From: Coriobacteriaceae bacterium
GTDB lineage: Bacteria > Actinomycetota > Coriobacteriia > Coriobacteriales > UMGS124
Direction: 5' to 3'
Assembly: GCA_019420325.1 (NCBI GenBank)
Contig: JAHZHK010000139.1
Location: 1 to 6,660, forward strand
DNA: 6,660 bases
How positions within the stretch are numbered: the first letter of the stretch is position 1; each line of letters begins with the position of its first letter. The position numbers and the translations under genes are program-made. The notes below the pieces were generated by a model. It worked only from the letters and a program-made list of their open reading frames with translations, was not told the origin of the DNA and did not search any database. Positions 1-6,222 of the stretch are shown here, piece by piece.

Positions 1-676
1 TCGCGCGGGTGGCGGTGCCGAAGGGCACCACCGAGTAGGTCCCGTCGTGGTTGTCGACGCCGGAGAGCACGCCCGCGGCGGCCGTCCAGGTGAGGGCGTC
101 GACGGCCCAGGAGTCCACCGTGCGCCAGTCGGTCGTCGACCTGAACGCGCTCGGGTCGGGGTCGGCGACGTCCATGCCGGCGTACTTGGCGTAGCGCCAC
201 ACCATGGTGGCCAGCTCCTGGCGAGTGACGGGCCTATTGGGCCTGAAATGGCCCTTGTCGGGGCCGGAGGTGTAGCCGGTGACGACGCCGGCCCCCACGC
301 ACCAGGCAACAGGCGCGTCGTACCAGGAGCCGCGCTCCACGTCGGGGAAGGAGGCGTGGCCGGAGGAGGGGCCGCCCGCCATGCGCCACAGCACCGTGGC
401 GACCTGGGCGCGCGTGAGGGGCTCGTCGGGGCCGAAGTAGCCCGTGGGCCTGCCGGTGGCCGGGTCGGTGAAGCCCGACATGAGGCCCTGGTCGGAGGCC
501 TTGTCGACCCAGGAGGTGTACCACTGCCCGGAGGGCACGTCCCTGAAGGACGCGGCCTGGGCGGGGGCGGGAGTGAGCGCGGCCAGGCCACACGCGAACA
601 GCAGCGCGGCGATCAGCGCCAGGGCCCAGCGGCGAATCCCTCCCCCAAGCCGACACGGGCTGAGTGACTCTTCCAT
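1..676 (-). CDS. Secreted S-layer homology (SLH) domain protein, N-terminal part (gene runs off left edge)
   Basis: The first 225 codons are present; the C-terminal part lies outside the window. The start is the ATG read at 676-674, because AGGAG (plus-strand CTCCT, 685-689) lies 8 nt upstream. Residues 1-41 form a Sec signal peptide: Arg at 15-16, a hydrophobic stretch at about 18-34, and a likely cleavage after Ala-Gln-Ala (39-41). Three SLH repeats follow: about 44-101 (FRDVPSGQWY, then LTRAQVATVLWRMAG), about 110-163 (FPDVERGSWYD, then VTRQELATMVWRYA) and about 178-225, which is cut just after its Thr-Arg motif. SLH triplets usually anchor exported proteins non-covalently to secondary cell-wall polymers, so a surface location is the expected role. 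What the rest of the protein does cannot be judged. It lies downstream of, and on the same strand as, the large surface protein, separated by about 200 bp with a hairpin, so it probably has its own promoter. Confidence 0.9.
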   Translation of the reverse strand, partial: MEESLSPCRLGGGIRRWALALIAALLFACGLAALTPAPAQAASFRDVPSGQWYTSWVDKASDQGLMSGFTDPATGRPTGYFGPDEPLTRAQVATVLWRMAGGPSSGHASFPDVERGSWYDAPVAWCVGAGVVTGYTSGPDKGHFRPNRPVTRQELATMVWRYAKYAGMDVADPDPSAFRSTTDWRTVDSWAVDALTWTAAAGVLSGVDNHDGTYSVVPFGTATRA

Positions 677-698
677 GCGCGCATCTCCTTTCCTCGCG

Positions 699-731
699 CT
701 TCAGGCCCCGAGACCTTCAGCACACCTTCAG
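699..731. repeat. Three CTTCAG direct repeats in the SLH gene leader
   Basis: CTTCAG occurs at 699-704, 715-720 and 726-731. The last two lie inside identical 8-mers ACCTTCAG (713-720 and 724-731) spaced 11 bp apart, about one helical turn. They fall between the candidate -10 element and the ribosome binding site of the SLH gene, so an operator or leader element is possible. Nothing else in the sequence supports a function. Confidence 0.3.
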
Positions 732-739
732 ACGCATGG

Positions 740-745
740 ATTGTA
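740..745 (-). promoter_or_regulatory. Candidate -10 element for the SLH gene
   Basis: The minus strand reads TACAAT here, 63 nt upstream of the SLH start codon. It matches the sigma-70-type -10 consensus at five of six positions. The G+C-rich sequence 15-18 nt upstream shows no convincing -35 hexamer, so this rests on one element only. Confidence 0.25.
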
Positions 746-803
746 CACCCGCAGGCGGCAACCCCGCCCTGCCTTACCGCCAGCGGAGCCCCCTATATAC
801 CAA

Positions 804-843
804 CCGGGCCCCATGCCCTCAACGTTCGAGGTATGGGGCCCGG
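804..843 (-). terminator. Strong hairpin after the large surface-protein gene, probable terminator
   Basis: The arms at 804-814 and 833-843 are perfect 11-bp complements (CCGGGCCCCAT / ATGGGGCCCGG). An inner 4-bp stem (817-820 CCTC with 828-831 GAGG) closes a loop of about 7 nt. The hairpin begins about 36 bp past the stop codon at 879-881 of the upstream minus-strand gene. Neither side carries a proper U-tract: reading the minus strand, the hairpin is followed by TTGGTATATAG. It is therefore either an atypical intrinsic terminator or an mRNA 3'-end stabiliser between the two surface-protein genes. Confidence 0.5.
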
Positions 844-878
844 CTCAGCTAAGTCTCACTCTGAACTATAGCGTATGA

Positions 879-3800
879 CTACTCAGTAAAATAGCCGCTC
901 AAGCTCGAGTCAGTCAGGACCTGAGTGAGGATCCACCCAAAGGGGCTCTCACTGCTGGGAGCGACCGTGACCTGGTAGTACTTGTCAAACTGCTCGCCGG
1001 TCGAAAGCTTAAAGGTAAGCTTGAGGATATACCCCATGCTACCGTCGGCAAACTCAGCGACGTTGGCGAACGCAGCCTCAAGCGGGTAGTCCGCCGTGGG
1101 CCAGGCAACGAGCCCGGTACCATCGTCACTGGGCGTCATGTGCGATGCCCACGCGAAGCCGGCATCCGGGCAGTAGGCCCCCGTCGCACCGGCAATTATG
1201 GAAGCGGCACTCCCATACCGCACATAGACCGTGCCATCTGCAGACGCGACCACATCGAGCGCGAAGGGGTTCTCCTTGTCGAGCACACCGTCCTTCAGGA
1301 ACTCGGTGAACTGACTGTTCGTTGCCGCCTGGGCAACGAGGTTGCCGGCAAAGGCACCCCACTGCGTGGGATCGCACAGCAGGTCGGCCCAGCCGTCCTG
1401 GTTGAAGGCGACCATGGAATACTCGCCGTCGTCCAGGTTGGCCTGATAGAGCGCGCTTAGATAGAGCACGCCGAGGTACTGGGCCGCCTTTTGCCTCTTG
1501 GCGGCCTCGCCCACAACCGGCGCGCCCTCGCCGGAGGTGCCTTCGGAGGCAGCGGGCGCCGACACCAGCAGGTTAACGGCATCCCACACGTTCTGGGCCT
1601 GGTAGTTCACGTCTTTCTGGGCTGCAGCCGCATCGGCGCGCACGCCCTGTGCGGCGGCAACCGCAGACTGCAGGTACGACCAACTCTCGGCCGTATAGTC
1701 GGACTCAATCAGCGTATCGGCATACGCGAGCGCGTTGTCGAGCTCGGCAAAGTCGACCGCTGCAGGAGTCGGCTCGGGGGCGGGTTCAGGAGCCGGTTCC
1801 GGCGTAGGCTCGGGAGCCGGCTCAGGGGTTGGTTCCGGCGAGGGGGTCACCGCCCCTTCCAGTGCGTCGATGGCCTTCTGCACAAGGTCGGCCTGCGTGT
1901 TCACTACGGTCTGGCTTGCCGTGCCGTCGGCGAGAACCGCGCGGGCACTGGCAAGCGCGGCGCTCAGGCGCGCCCAGCTTGCAGGCGTGTAATCGGCCTC
2001 AGTCAGCCCCTCGGTCGAAGCAATGACCTGCGCAAGCCAGGAGGTGTCCACCACGACGGGGGCAGCCGCCGGCTGAAGGGCCGCGATGGCAGCCTCAAGC
2101 AGCTCAGCCTGCTTGTTGGCCAGGCTCTGCGTCACACTGCTGTCGGCCAGGACTGCCTTGGCAGACGTCAGGGAGCCCTGCATGGCGGCCCAAGTCTCGG
2201 GCGTGTAATCGGCGGCGTTCAGGCTCTCGGCAGAGGTGATCGCTTGGCTGAGGCCCGTCGTGTCCACCACCGTGGGGATAGCTGCGGGCTGGAGGGCCGC
2301 GATGGCAGCCTCAAGCAGCTCAGCCTGCTTGTCCACCACAGTCTGCGTGGCGCTCGTATCGGCAAGGACCGCCTTGGCGGAGGCCAGCGCGGCCTGCATC
2401 GCCGCCCACGTCTCGGGCGAGTAATCGGCCGCCACAAGCCCCTCGGCCGAACCGATGGCTTGCTCAAGTCCTATCGTGTCGACCACAACAGGCGCTGCCG
2501 CGGGCTTCAGAGCCTTAATCGCCGCGTCGAGCAGCTCGGCCTGCTTGTCCACGATGGTTTGAGTGGCGCTCGTTTCGGCAAGGACCGCCTTGGCGGAGGC
2601 CAGGGAGCCCTGCATGGCCGCCCAGCTCTCGGGCGTATAGTCGGCCTCAGTCAGACCCTGCGCGGCGTCGACTGCAGCCTGGAGCGCCTTACGCTCAATG
2701 ACAGGCGTGAACTCAGCAGCAGGTCCGCCGTCTTCCTCGGCAATCGTGCCGGCCGGGATAGACGTGGCGGCGGGATCGTCAAGCACGCCGTTGTCGTTGA
2801 AGTGCAGCTTCTCTCCCTTGAAGGTGAAGGTGCCGCTGCGCAACACGCCGTTCTTACCGCAGTAGATGACGCGGCCGTCGGGCAGGTAGGTCAGGCCGGT
2901 CGCCATGACACCCGTGTCGGCGTCAAAGTAGCGAGAGCCGTCGGAGAGATGCACGAAGCCCGTGACACGCAGGCCGTTCTCGTCGTAGTACTTCACCACG
3001 CCGCTCGGCAAAGTCACGAGACCGGTCTGCATGGCGCCCAGCTCGGGCTCGAAGTAGCGCCACTCGCCGCCCACGAAGCACTCGCCGCGCAGGAGCCATC
3101 CACCGATGTAGTAGTGCGTATCGCCGTCGAAGAACGACCAGCCGTCGGGCTGGTATTCCTTGATGCCCGTGACGCCGAAGCCCCACTCGGAGTTGGTCGC
3201 GTCGCTCACAAGGCGAATCTTCACGCTGTCGCCGGGAACCTTCACCGTGGCACCTGCAAGGTCGGCACCGGTGTAGCGCCCCACCATGGAGCCGTCGGCG
3301 CCGTAGACCTCGACGAAGTCGTAGCCGCGCTCAAGGTAGGTCTGCTTGTCAAACGTAACGGCCAGGCCCGTGGCGCCCGGATCGCTGTACACCCAGGTAT
3401 CGCACGTACCGTTGGCATAGGCGTGCGAGCTGGCGAGGTCAGTGGCCTTCGTCACCACGTGCTGGTTGCAGACGACCTCGACCTGCACCGTCTGCGTCAC
3501 GCCGCTGCCGTCCACCGCAGCGCAGGTCACCGTGGTTGAGCCCTGCGCCACACCGGTGACGTTGCCGCGCTCGTCCACCCTGGCAACGGCCGGGTTGGAG
3601 GAAGACCACACGACGTTCTTGTTGTAGGCGTTGTTGGGAAGCACGGTTGCGAGCAGCGGCTTGACGTCGCCCGCCTCCATGGAGACGCTCGCCTTGTTGA
3701 GGTCGATGCGGGTCACCGGCTGCACCACATCGACCGTGCAGGAGGCGCTCATCTTGCCGGCGGTGAGGGTCACCGTTGCCGTGCCCAGGCCGGCCGTGAC

Positions 3801-4667
3801 GACCGAGCCGTCCTGTCCGACCGTCACGACAGAGGCGTCGCTCGTGGACCACACGATGTCATCGGTGCAGTTGGAAGGCTCGACCGTGCCCGTGAGCTTT
3901 GCAGTCTGCACGCCATTGAGCAGAAGCAGCGAGTTGTTGTTGAGCGTGACCTTCGTCGCGTGGAAGCGATTCTGCACGAAGGTGAAGCCGTGCCTGCTCG
4001 CATAGTCGGGAGCGATGGACTCCGCGTCGCCCAAAATCTTGATCCCGGCGATGTCCTCGTACACCGTCTGCTGCACGACCTGGTCTTTGCCGTCCTTGTC
4101 CTTCTGCGTAACGTTGACCTGCTTGGCGAGCACGAAGGCGTCCTCGGCGATGCTTGTCACCGTGGGGGCGATGTCTACACTCGCAAGCGCGGTGCACCCC
4201 TCGAAGGCGCGGGCGCCAATGGAGGTCACACCGTCGGGTATCACGACCTCGGCGAGGGCGGTGTTACCTTTGAATGCCTCGTCAGCAATGCCGGCCAAAA
4301 CGATGCCGTTGAGCCTGTCGGGAAGCACAAGCTTGGCAGAAGTGCCCTCATAGCCCGTAAGAACAGCCTGCTGGTTTCCATTGAGGACATAGGTATAGGT
4401 GTCCTGCCCCACCTGGGCCTGCTTGGCCGAGGCGTCGGAGGCGGCGGGGGCCGAGGTTGCATTGGCGTTGGACGCCGCGGCAAGGTCGACCGAGCCCGCA
4501 GACTCAGTACCAGGCGCCTTGACACTCACAAGCGTCGAAGAGGAACCCTGCGCCGCGGTGTCGGCCAAGACCTCGGCCGGATAACCGGCTGCGAATATCA
4601 AGAGTGCAAGGGCCGCGACGGGGATGGCGGCGACTACGCGCCTACCCACACATGAGGCAGTTGCCAT
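879..4667 (-). CDS. Large secreted modular cell-surface protein (LRR, Big2, CUB-like, wall-binding and FIVAR-like repeats)
   Basis: This encodes 1262 residues, ATG at 4667-4665, with AGGAG 6 nt upstream (plus-strand CTCCT, 4674-4678). Visible order: signal peptide 1-35 (Arg9-Arg10, hydrophobic core about 11-28, cleavage after VLA); Ala/Ser-rich spacer to about 88; BspA-type LRR_5 repeats about 100-180 (IADEAFKGNTAL, IGARAFEGCTAL) with a trailing half-repeat near 206-231; two bacterial Ig-like Big2 domains about 236-314 and 317-399; a CUB-like domain about 401-503 (YDFVEVYGADG); glucan/choline-binding-type aromatic repeats about 510-631; four tandem 72-residue helical repeats resembling FIVAR modules, about 660-940; a Pro-Glu linker 942-969; a fifth helical repeat about 972-1035; and an unrecognised C-terminal domain about 1050-1262. 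There is no LPxTG motif or C-terminal membrane anchor, so attachment most likely depends on the aromatic wall-binding repeats. An adhesin or glycan-binding role is inferred from the domains. No catalytic domain is recognisable. Confidence 0.9.
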   Translation of the reverse strand: MATASCVGRRVVAAIPVAALALLIFAAGYPAEVLADTAAQGSSSTLVSVKAPGTESAGSVDLAAASNANATSAPAASDASAKQAQVGQDTYTYVLNGNQQAVLTGYEGTSAKLVLPDRLNGIVLAGIADEAFKGNTALAEVVIPDGVTSIGARAFEGCTALASVDIAPTVTSIAEDAFVLAKQVNVTQKDKDGKDQVVQQTVYEDIAGIKILGDAESIAPDYASRHGFTFVQNRFHATKVTLNNNSLLLLNGVQTAKLTGTVEPSNCTDDIVWSTSDASVVTVGQDGSVVTAGLGTATVTLTAGKMSASCTVDVVQPVTRIDLNKASVSMEAGDVKPLLATVLPNNAYNKNVVWSSSNPAVARVDERGNVTGVAQGSTTVTCAAVDGSGVTQTVQVEVVCNQHVVTKATDLASSHAYANGTCDTWVYSDPGATGLAVTFDKQTYLERGYDFVEVYGADGSMVGRYTGADLAGATVKVPGDSVKIRLVSDATNSEWGFGVTGIKEYQPDGWSFFDGDTHYYIGGWLLRGECFVGGEWRYFEPELGAMQTGLVTLPSGVVKYYDENGLRVTGFVHLSDGSRYFDADTGVMATGLTYLPDGRVIYCGKNGVLRSGTFTFKGEKLHFNDNGVLDDPAATSIPAGTIAEEDGGPAAEFTPVIERKALQAAVDAAQGLTEADYTPESWAAMQGSLASAKAVLAETSATQTIVDKQAELLDAAIKALKPAAAPVVVDTIGLEQAIGSAEGLVAADYSPETWAAMQAALASAKAVLADTSATQTVVDKQAELLEAAIAALQPAAIPTVVDTTGLSQAITSAESLNAADYTPETWAAMQGSLTSAKAVLADSSVTQSLANKQAELLEAAIAALQPAAAPVVVDTSWLAQVIASTEGLTEADYTPASWARLSAALASARAVLADGTASQTVVNTQADLVQKAIDALEGAVTPSPEPTPEPAPEPTPEPAPEPAPEPTPAAVDFAELDNALAYADTLIESDYTAESWSYLQSAVAAAQGVRADAAAAQKDVNYQAQNVWDAVNLLVSAPAASEGTSGEGAPVVGEAAKRQKAAQYLGVLYLSALYQANLDDGEYSMVAFNQDGWADLLCDPTQWGAFAGNLVAQAATNSQFTEFLKDGVLDKENPFALDVVASADGTVYVRYGSAASIIAGATGAYCPDAGFAWASHMTPSDDGTGLVAWPTADYPLEAAFANVAEFADGSMGYILKLTFKLSTGEQFDKYYQVTVAPSSESPFGWILTQVLTDSSLSGYFTE
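1758..1844 (-). repeat. Low-complexity Pro-Glu-(Thr/Ala) linker-coding repeat
   Basis: The minus strand encodes about 28 residues of alternating PEPT and PEPA units (residues 942-969), using short imperfect DNA repeats on a 6/12-bp rhythm. Such extended linkers commonly span the cell wall or space binding modules. Here the linker separates the fourth helical repeat from a more diverged fifth one. The DNA is prone to slippage, so linker length may vary between strains. Confidence 0.8.
1827..2690 (-). repeat. Four tandem 216-bp (72-residue) FIVAR-like coding repeats
   Basis: Units read on the minus strand at about 2690-2475, 2474-2259, 2258-2043 and 2042-1827. Each carries the signature D-Y-[ST]-P-x-[ST]-W, at residues 676-682, 748-754, 820-826 and 892-898, so the period is exactly 72 codons. 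The pattern is two or three amphipathic helices ending in Ala-Leu-x-Pro followed by a VVVDT-like hinge. Nucleotide identity is high in places: 2077-2116 and 2293-2332 are identical over 40 nt, exactly 216 bp apart. The fourth unit is more diverged. Recent duplication or recombination between units is likely, and unit number may vary among strains. Confidence 0.85.
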
Positions 4668-4704
4668 GACGGTCTCCTTTCGCTAAGAGGGGGGCCGCAC
4701 GCCG

Positions 4705-4763
4705 GCACCCCTCGGTGCTGCCACGCTTTGATGAACCCGTCGCCGAGCTTCACAGAACTCGGC
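4705..4763 (-). other. Structured 5' leader of the surface-protein gene (two hairpins)
   Basis: Two perfect short stems lie between the candidate -10 element and the start codon: GCCGAG/CTCGGC at 4742-4747 and 4758-4763, and GCACC/GGTGC at 4705-4709 and 4714-4718 with a 4-nt loop. If transcription starts near 4764, as the -10 element suggests, the first hairpin would sit at the very 5' end of the mRNA. That position is typical of stems that protect a transcript from decay. The transcription start is inferred, not observed. Confidence 0.4.
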
Positions 4764-4770
4764 ACGCATA

Positions 4771-4776
4771 ATTATA
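4771..4776 (-). promoter_or_regulatory. Candidate -10 element for the large surface-protein gene
   Basis: The minus strand reads a perfect TATAAT (plus-strand ATTATA), about 104 bp upstream of the ATG and in an A+T-rich island unlike the flanking G+C-rich sequence. No good -35 hexamer is seen 16-18 nt further upstream. The island lies in the divergent region shared with xpt. Confidence 0.45.
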
Positions 4777-4823
4777 CATCTCTCGTCAATATAAGCCATA
4801 ACCCGTGGTTGTGCCGTGACTCG

Positions 4824-4832
4824 TGGTAATGT
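4824..4832 (+). promoter_or_regulatory. Weak extended -10 candidate for xpt
   Basis: TGGTAATGT fits an extended -10 pattern (TG, one base, then a TANNNT hexamer at 4827-4832), about 70 bp upstream of the chosen xpt start. There is no matching -35 element. An alternative is TATAAG at 4790-4795. Neither is strong. Confidence 0.2.
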
Positions 4833-4883
4833 AAGCCAATCGCAAAATGTTGCATTGCGCGCAAAAGACGGGTTGCATCTCAG

Positions 4884-4892
4884 AAGGAAGGA
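4884..4892 (+). promoter_or_regulatory. Ribosome binding site that sets the xpt start
   Basis: AAGGAAGGA ends 8 nt before the GTG at 4901-4903 and 14 nt before the next in-frame ATG at 4907-4909. Spacing favours the GTG. The longer in-frame reading from the ATG at 4847 has no ribosome binding site and would add an N-terminal tail that Xpt proteins do not have. Confidence 0.65.
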
Positions 4893-4900
4893 CGACAGCG

Positions 4901-5485
4901 GTGGGCATGATCGAACTTGAGGAGCGCATCAGGCGCGACGGTACGGTAAAGGCCGGCAACGTGTTGAAGGTCGACGCCTTCCTCAACCACCAGTGCGACG
5001 TGGAGCTCTTCGACCACATGGGCGCCGCCTGGGCCGAGCACTTCGCAGGCAAGTCCATCGACAAGATCCTCACCATCGAGTCGTCCGGCATCGGCATCGC
5101 CTGCTGCGTGGCTCGCCACTTCGGCAACGTGCCCGTCATCTTCGCCAAGAAGACGCTGTCCATCAACCTCGACGGCGAGCAGTACTGCACCAAGATTCAT
5201 TCCTTCACCAAGCAGAAGGACTTCGACGTCATCGTGACGAAGCGCTACCTCAACGAGGGCGACCACGTGCTCATCATCGACGACTTCCTCGCCAACGGCT
5301 GCGCCCTGCGCGGCCTCATCGGGATCTGCGAGGAGGCTGGCGCTACGGTCACGGGCATCGGCATCGCGATTGAAAAGGGCTTCCAGCCCGGCGGCCGCGA
5401 GCTGCGCGAGGACGGTTACGACCTGGACTCGCTGGCCATCGTGACCTCCATGAACCACGAGACCGGCGAGATTGTGTTCGCGTAA
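4901..5485 (+). CDS. xpt: Xanthine phosphoribosyltransferase
   Basis: The predicted cytosolic purine-salvage enzyme converts xanthine and PRPP to XMP and pyrophosphate, which feeds GMP synthesis. It has 194 residues from the GTG start, close to the roughly 190-195 usual for Xpt. Conserved family segments are in order: LKVDAFLNHQ (22-31), TIESSGI (58-64), the SFTKQ segment (101-105), the PRPP-binding loop VLIIDDFLANG (123-133), and IEKGFQPG (157-164) near the C-terminus. These closely resemble Bacillus subtilis Xpt as I recall it. The gene is divergent from the surface-protein gene and convergent with the phosphoesterase gene, with no pbuX-type permease beside it, so it looks monocistronic. 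I see no purine riboswitch core upstream. Confidence 0.93.
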   Translation: MGMIELEERIRRDGTVKAGNVLKVDAFLNHQCDVELFDHMGAAWAEHFAGKSIDKILTIESSGIGIACCVARHFGNVPVIFAKKTLSINLDGEQYCTKIHSFTKQKDFDVIVTKRYLNEGDHVLIIDDFLANGCALRGLIGICEEAGATVTGIGIAIEKGFQPGGRELREDGYDLDSLAIVTSMNHETGEIVFA

Positions 5486-5503
5486 ACCGCGAGGCTTCTC
5501 CTT

Positions 5504-6118
5504 TTATTTACGACCTGGCTTGTCGTTTGGGCCTGGGACCCACTCACGGGGTTCCAGGCCTAAATTTTCATTGTCCTGAGCAGGGGTGACGCACTCCCAA
5601 CCCTTGAAAAACTCGCGAATCTGGGCAATGCTCACCGGGCGGCAGCCATTTGCGTCAACGCCCACATCGTAGCGGCGGTAACCCTTTGCCCGTTGCAGCT
5701 CGTTGTAGTGGGAACCCGTGCTGTGAATATGCCCGTGCACATGAATCACGCCGCGGAAAATTCCATTCCAGGTCATAAACGGATAATGGCTGGCAACCAC
5801 GCGCGTCTTGTTGTATTTGATGTCGCGATAGTCGTCGATGCGCTCGAAAAAGTCCGTGTCATCCCAATCAAGGTCATGGTTACCGCGCACAAGCTGCACG
5901 TGCTGACAGCGAATACCACGTAGAAGATCGAGCACCTCGTCTTGCCTGCCCTTCATCGACAGGTCGCCCAGGATACAGAGGGTGTCGCTCTCTCCCACGC
6001 ACTCGTTGATGTTGGCGATAATGCTGCGCGCCATCTCGTCCACCGTGGCAAAGGGGCGCTGCGTAAAGGTCAGGATGTTCTCATGGCAAAGATGCAAATC
6101 ACTAGTAAACCAAAGCAC
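5504..6118 (-). CDS. Calcineurin-like metallophosphoesterase (MPP_AQ1575-like)
   Basis: This 204-residue cytosolic protein has no signal peptide. The start is the GTG read at 6118-6116, with TGAGGAG (plus strand CTCCTCA, 6124-6130) 5 nt upstream. All five metallophosphoesterase motifs are visible: DLH (Asp7, His9), GD (Asp52), RGNHD (Asn80, His81, Asp82), SHYPF (His111) and HVHGHIH (His128, His130). These are the usual ligands of a two-metal centre that hydrolyses phosphoester bonds. The DVGVDANGCRPVS segment (151-163) is characteristic of the small AQ1575-like subgroup, whose substrates are not well defined. The C-terminal tail, about residues 180-204, looks unconserved and overlaps the xpt terminator hairpin. 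The gene converges on xpt with only 18 bp between stop codons. Its base composition is visibly more A+T-rich than its neighbours, which may hint at a different ancestry. Confidence 0.88.
   Translation of the reverse strand: MLWFTSDLHLCHENILTFTQRPFATVDEMARSIIANINECVGESDTLCILGDLSMKGRQDEVLDLLRGIRCQHVQLVRGNHDLDWDDTDFFERIDDYRDIKYNKTRVVASHYPFMTWNGIFRGVIHVHGHIHSTGSHYNELQRAKGYRRYDVGVDANGCRPVSIAQIREFFKGWECVTPAQDNENLGLEPREWVPGPNDKPGRK
5526..5568 (+). terminator. Probable xpt intrinsic terminator, embedded in the convergent gene's 3' coding end
   Basis: In plus-strand RNA, 5526-5541 pairs with 5549-5564 as a 16-bp stem with a 7-nt loop, followed by UUUU (5565-5568). The stem includes GGCCTGG/CCAGGCC (5530-5536 with 5554-5560) and ACCC/GGGT. 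The two non-Watson-Crick pairs (5529 with 5561, 5537 with 5553) are G-U in the plus strand but would be C-A mismatches in the minus strand. The structure therefore favours termination of xpt transcripts, about 40 bp past the xpt stop codon. Confidence 0.65.
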
Positions 6119-6152
6119 GGGCGCTCCTCACGGTAAAAGGCAAACGCGGGTG

Positions 6153-6158
6153 ATTATA
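6153..6158 (-). promoter_or_regulatory. Candidate -10 element for the metallophosphoesterase gene
   Basis: The minus strand reads a perfect TATAAT about 35 bp upstream of the GTG start, which would give a leader of about 28 nt. No good -35 element is visible. The plus strand reads TATAAC at 6155-6160 in the same island, so this A+T-rich site may serve divergent transcription toward both the phosphoesterase gene and hypB. Confidence 0.4.
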
Positions 6159-6222
6159 ACGCTTCGCAAGCCATGGTTTGTGCTACCCTTCTCCCTTGAC
6201 GGGGCCAAAGCAAATCGCAGGG

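Noticed and set aside
47..667. Plus-strand open reading frame at the left edge
   Set aside because: It is antisense to three clear SLH repeats with a signal peptide and ribosome binding site on the minus strand; its Gly/Ala/Arg-rich product resembles no family.
879..1000. LPxTG sortase signal or C-terminal membrane anchor on the large surface protein
   Set aside because: The protein ends in SSLSGYFTE with no LPxTG, hydrophobic segment or basic tail.
1827..2690. CRISPR array or non-coding satellite
   Set aside because: The 216-bp repeats are in frame, encode a conserved 72-residue helical module and have no spacer structure.
1491..3539. Long plus-strand open reading frame (682 codons) opposite the large surface-protein gene
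   Set aside because: It lacks a ribosome binding site, its translation is rich in Arg, Gly and His as expected of an antisense frame in G+C-rich DNA, and the opposite strand has clear domains, a signal peptide and a good start.
3960..4655. Plus-strand open reading frame opposite the LRR/signal-peptide end of the surface-protein gene
   Set aside because: Antisense frame with biased composition and no ribosome binding site; the minus strand carries the recognisable protein.
4750..4900. Purine (guanine) riboswitch upstream of xpt
   Set aside because: The conserved junction elements of the purine aptamer are not present and no three-way junction with the expected loop-loop pairing could be drawn.
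5483..5510. Intrinsic terminator immediately after the xpt stop codon
   Set aside because: Only 3-4-bp stems can be formed next to the CTTTTATTT stretch; the stem further downstream at 5526-5564 is much stronger.
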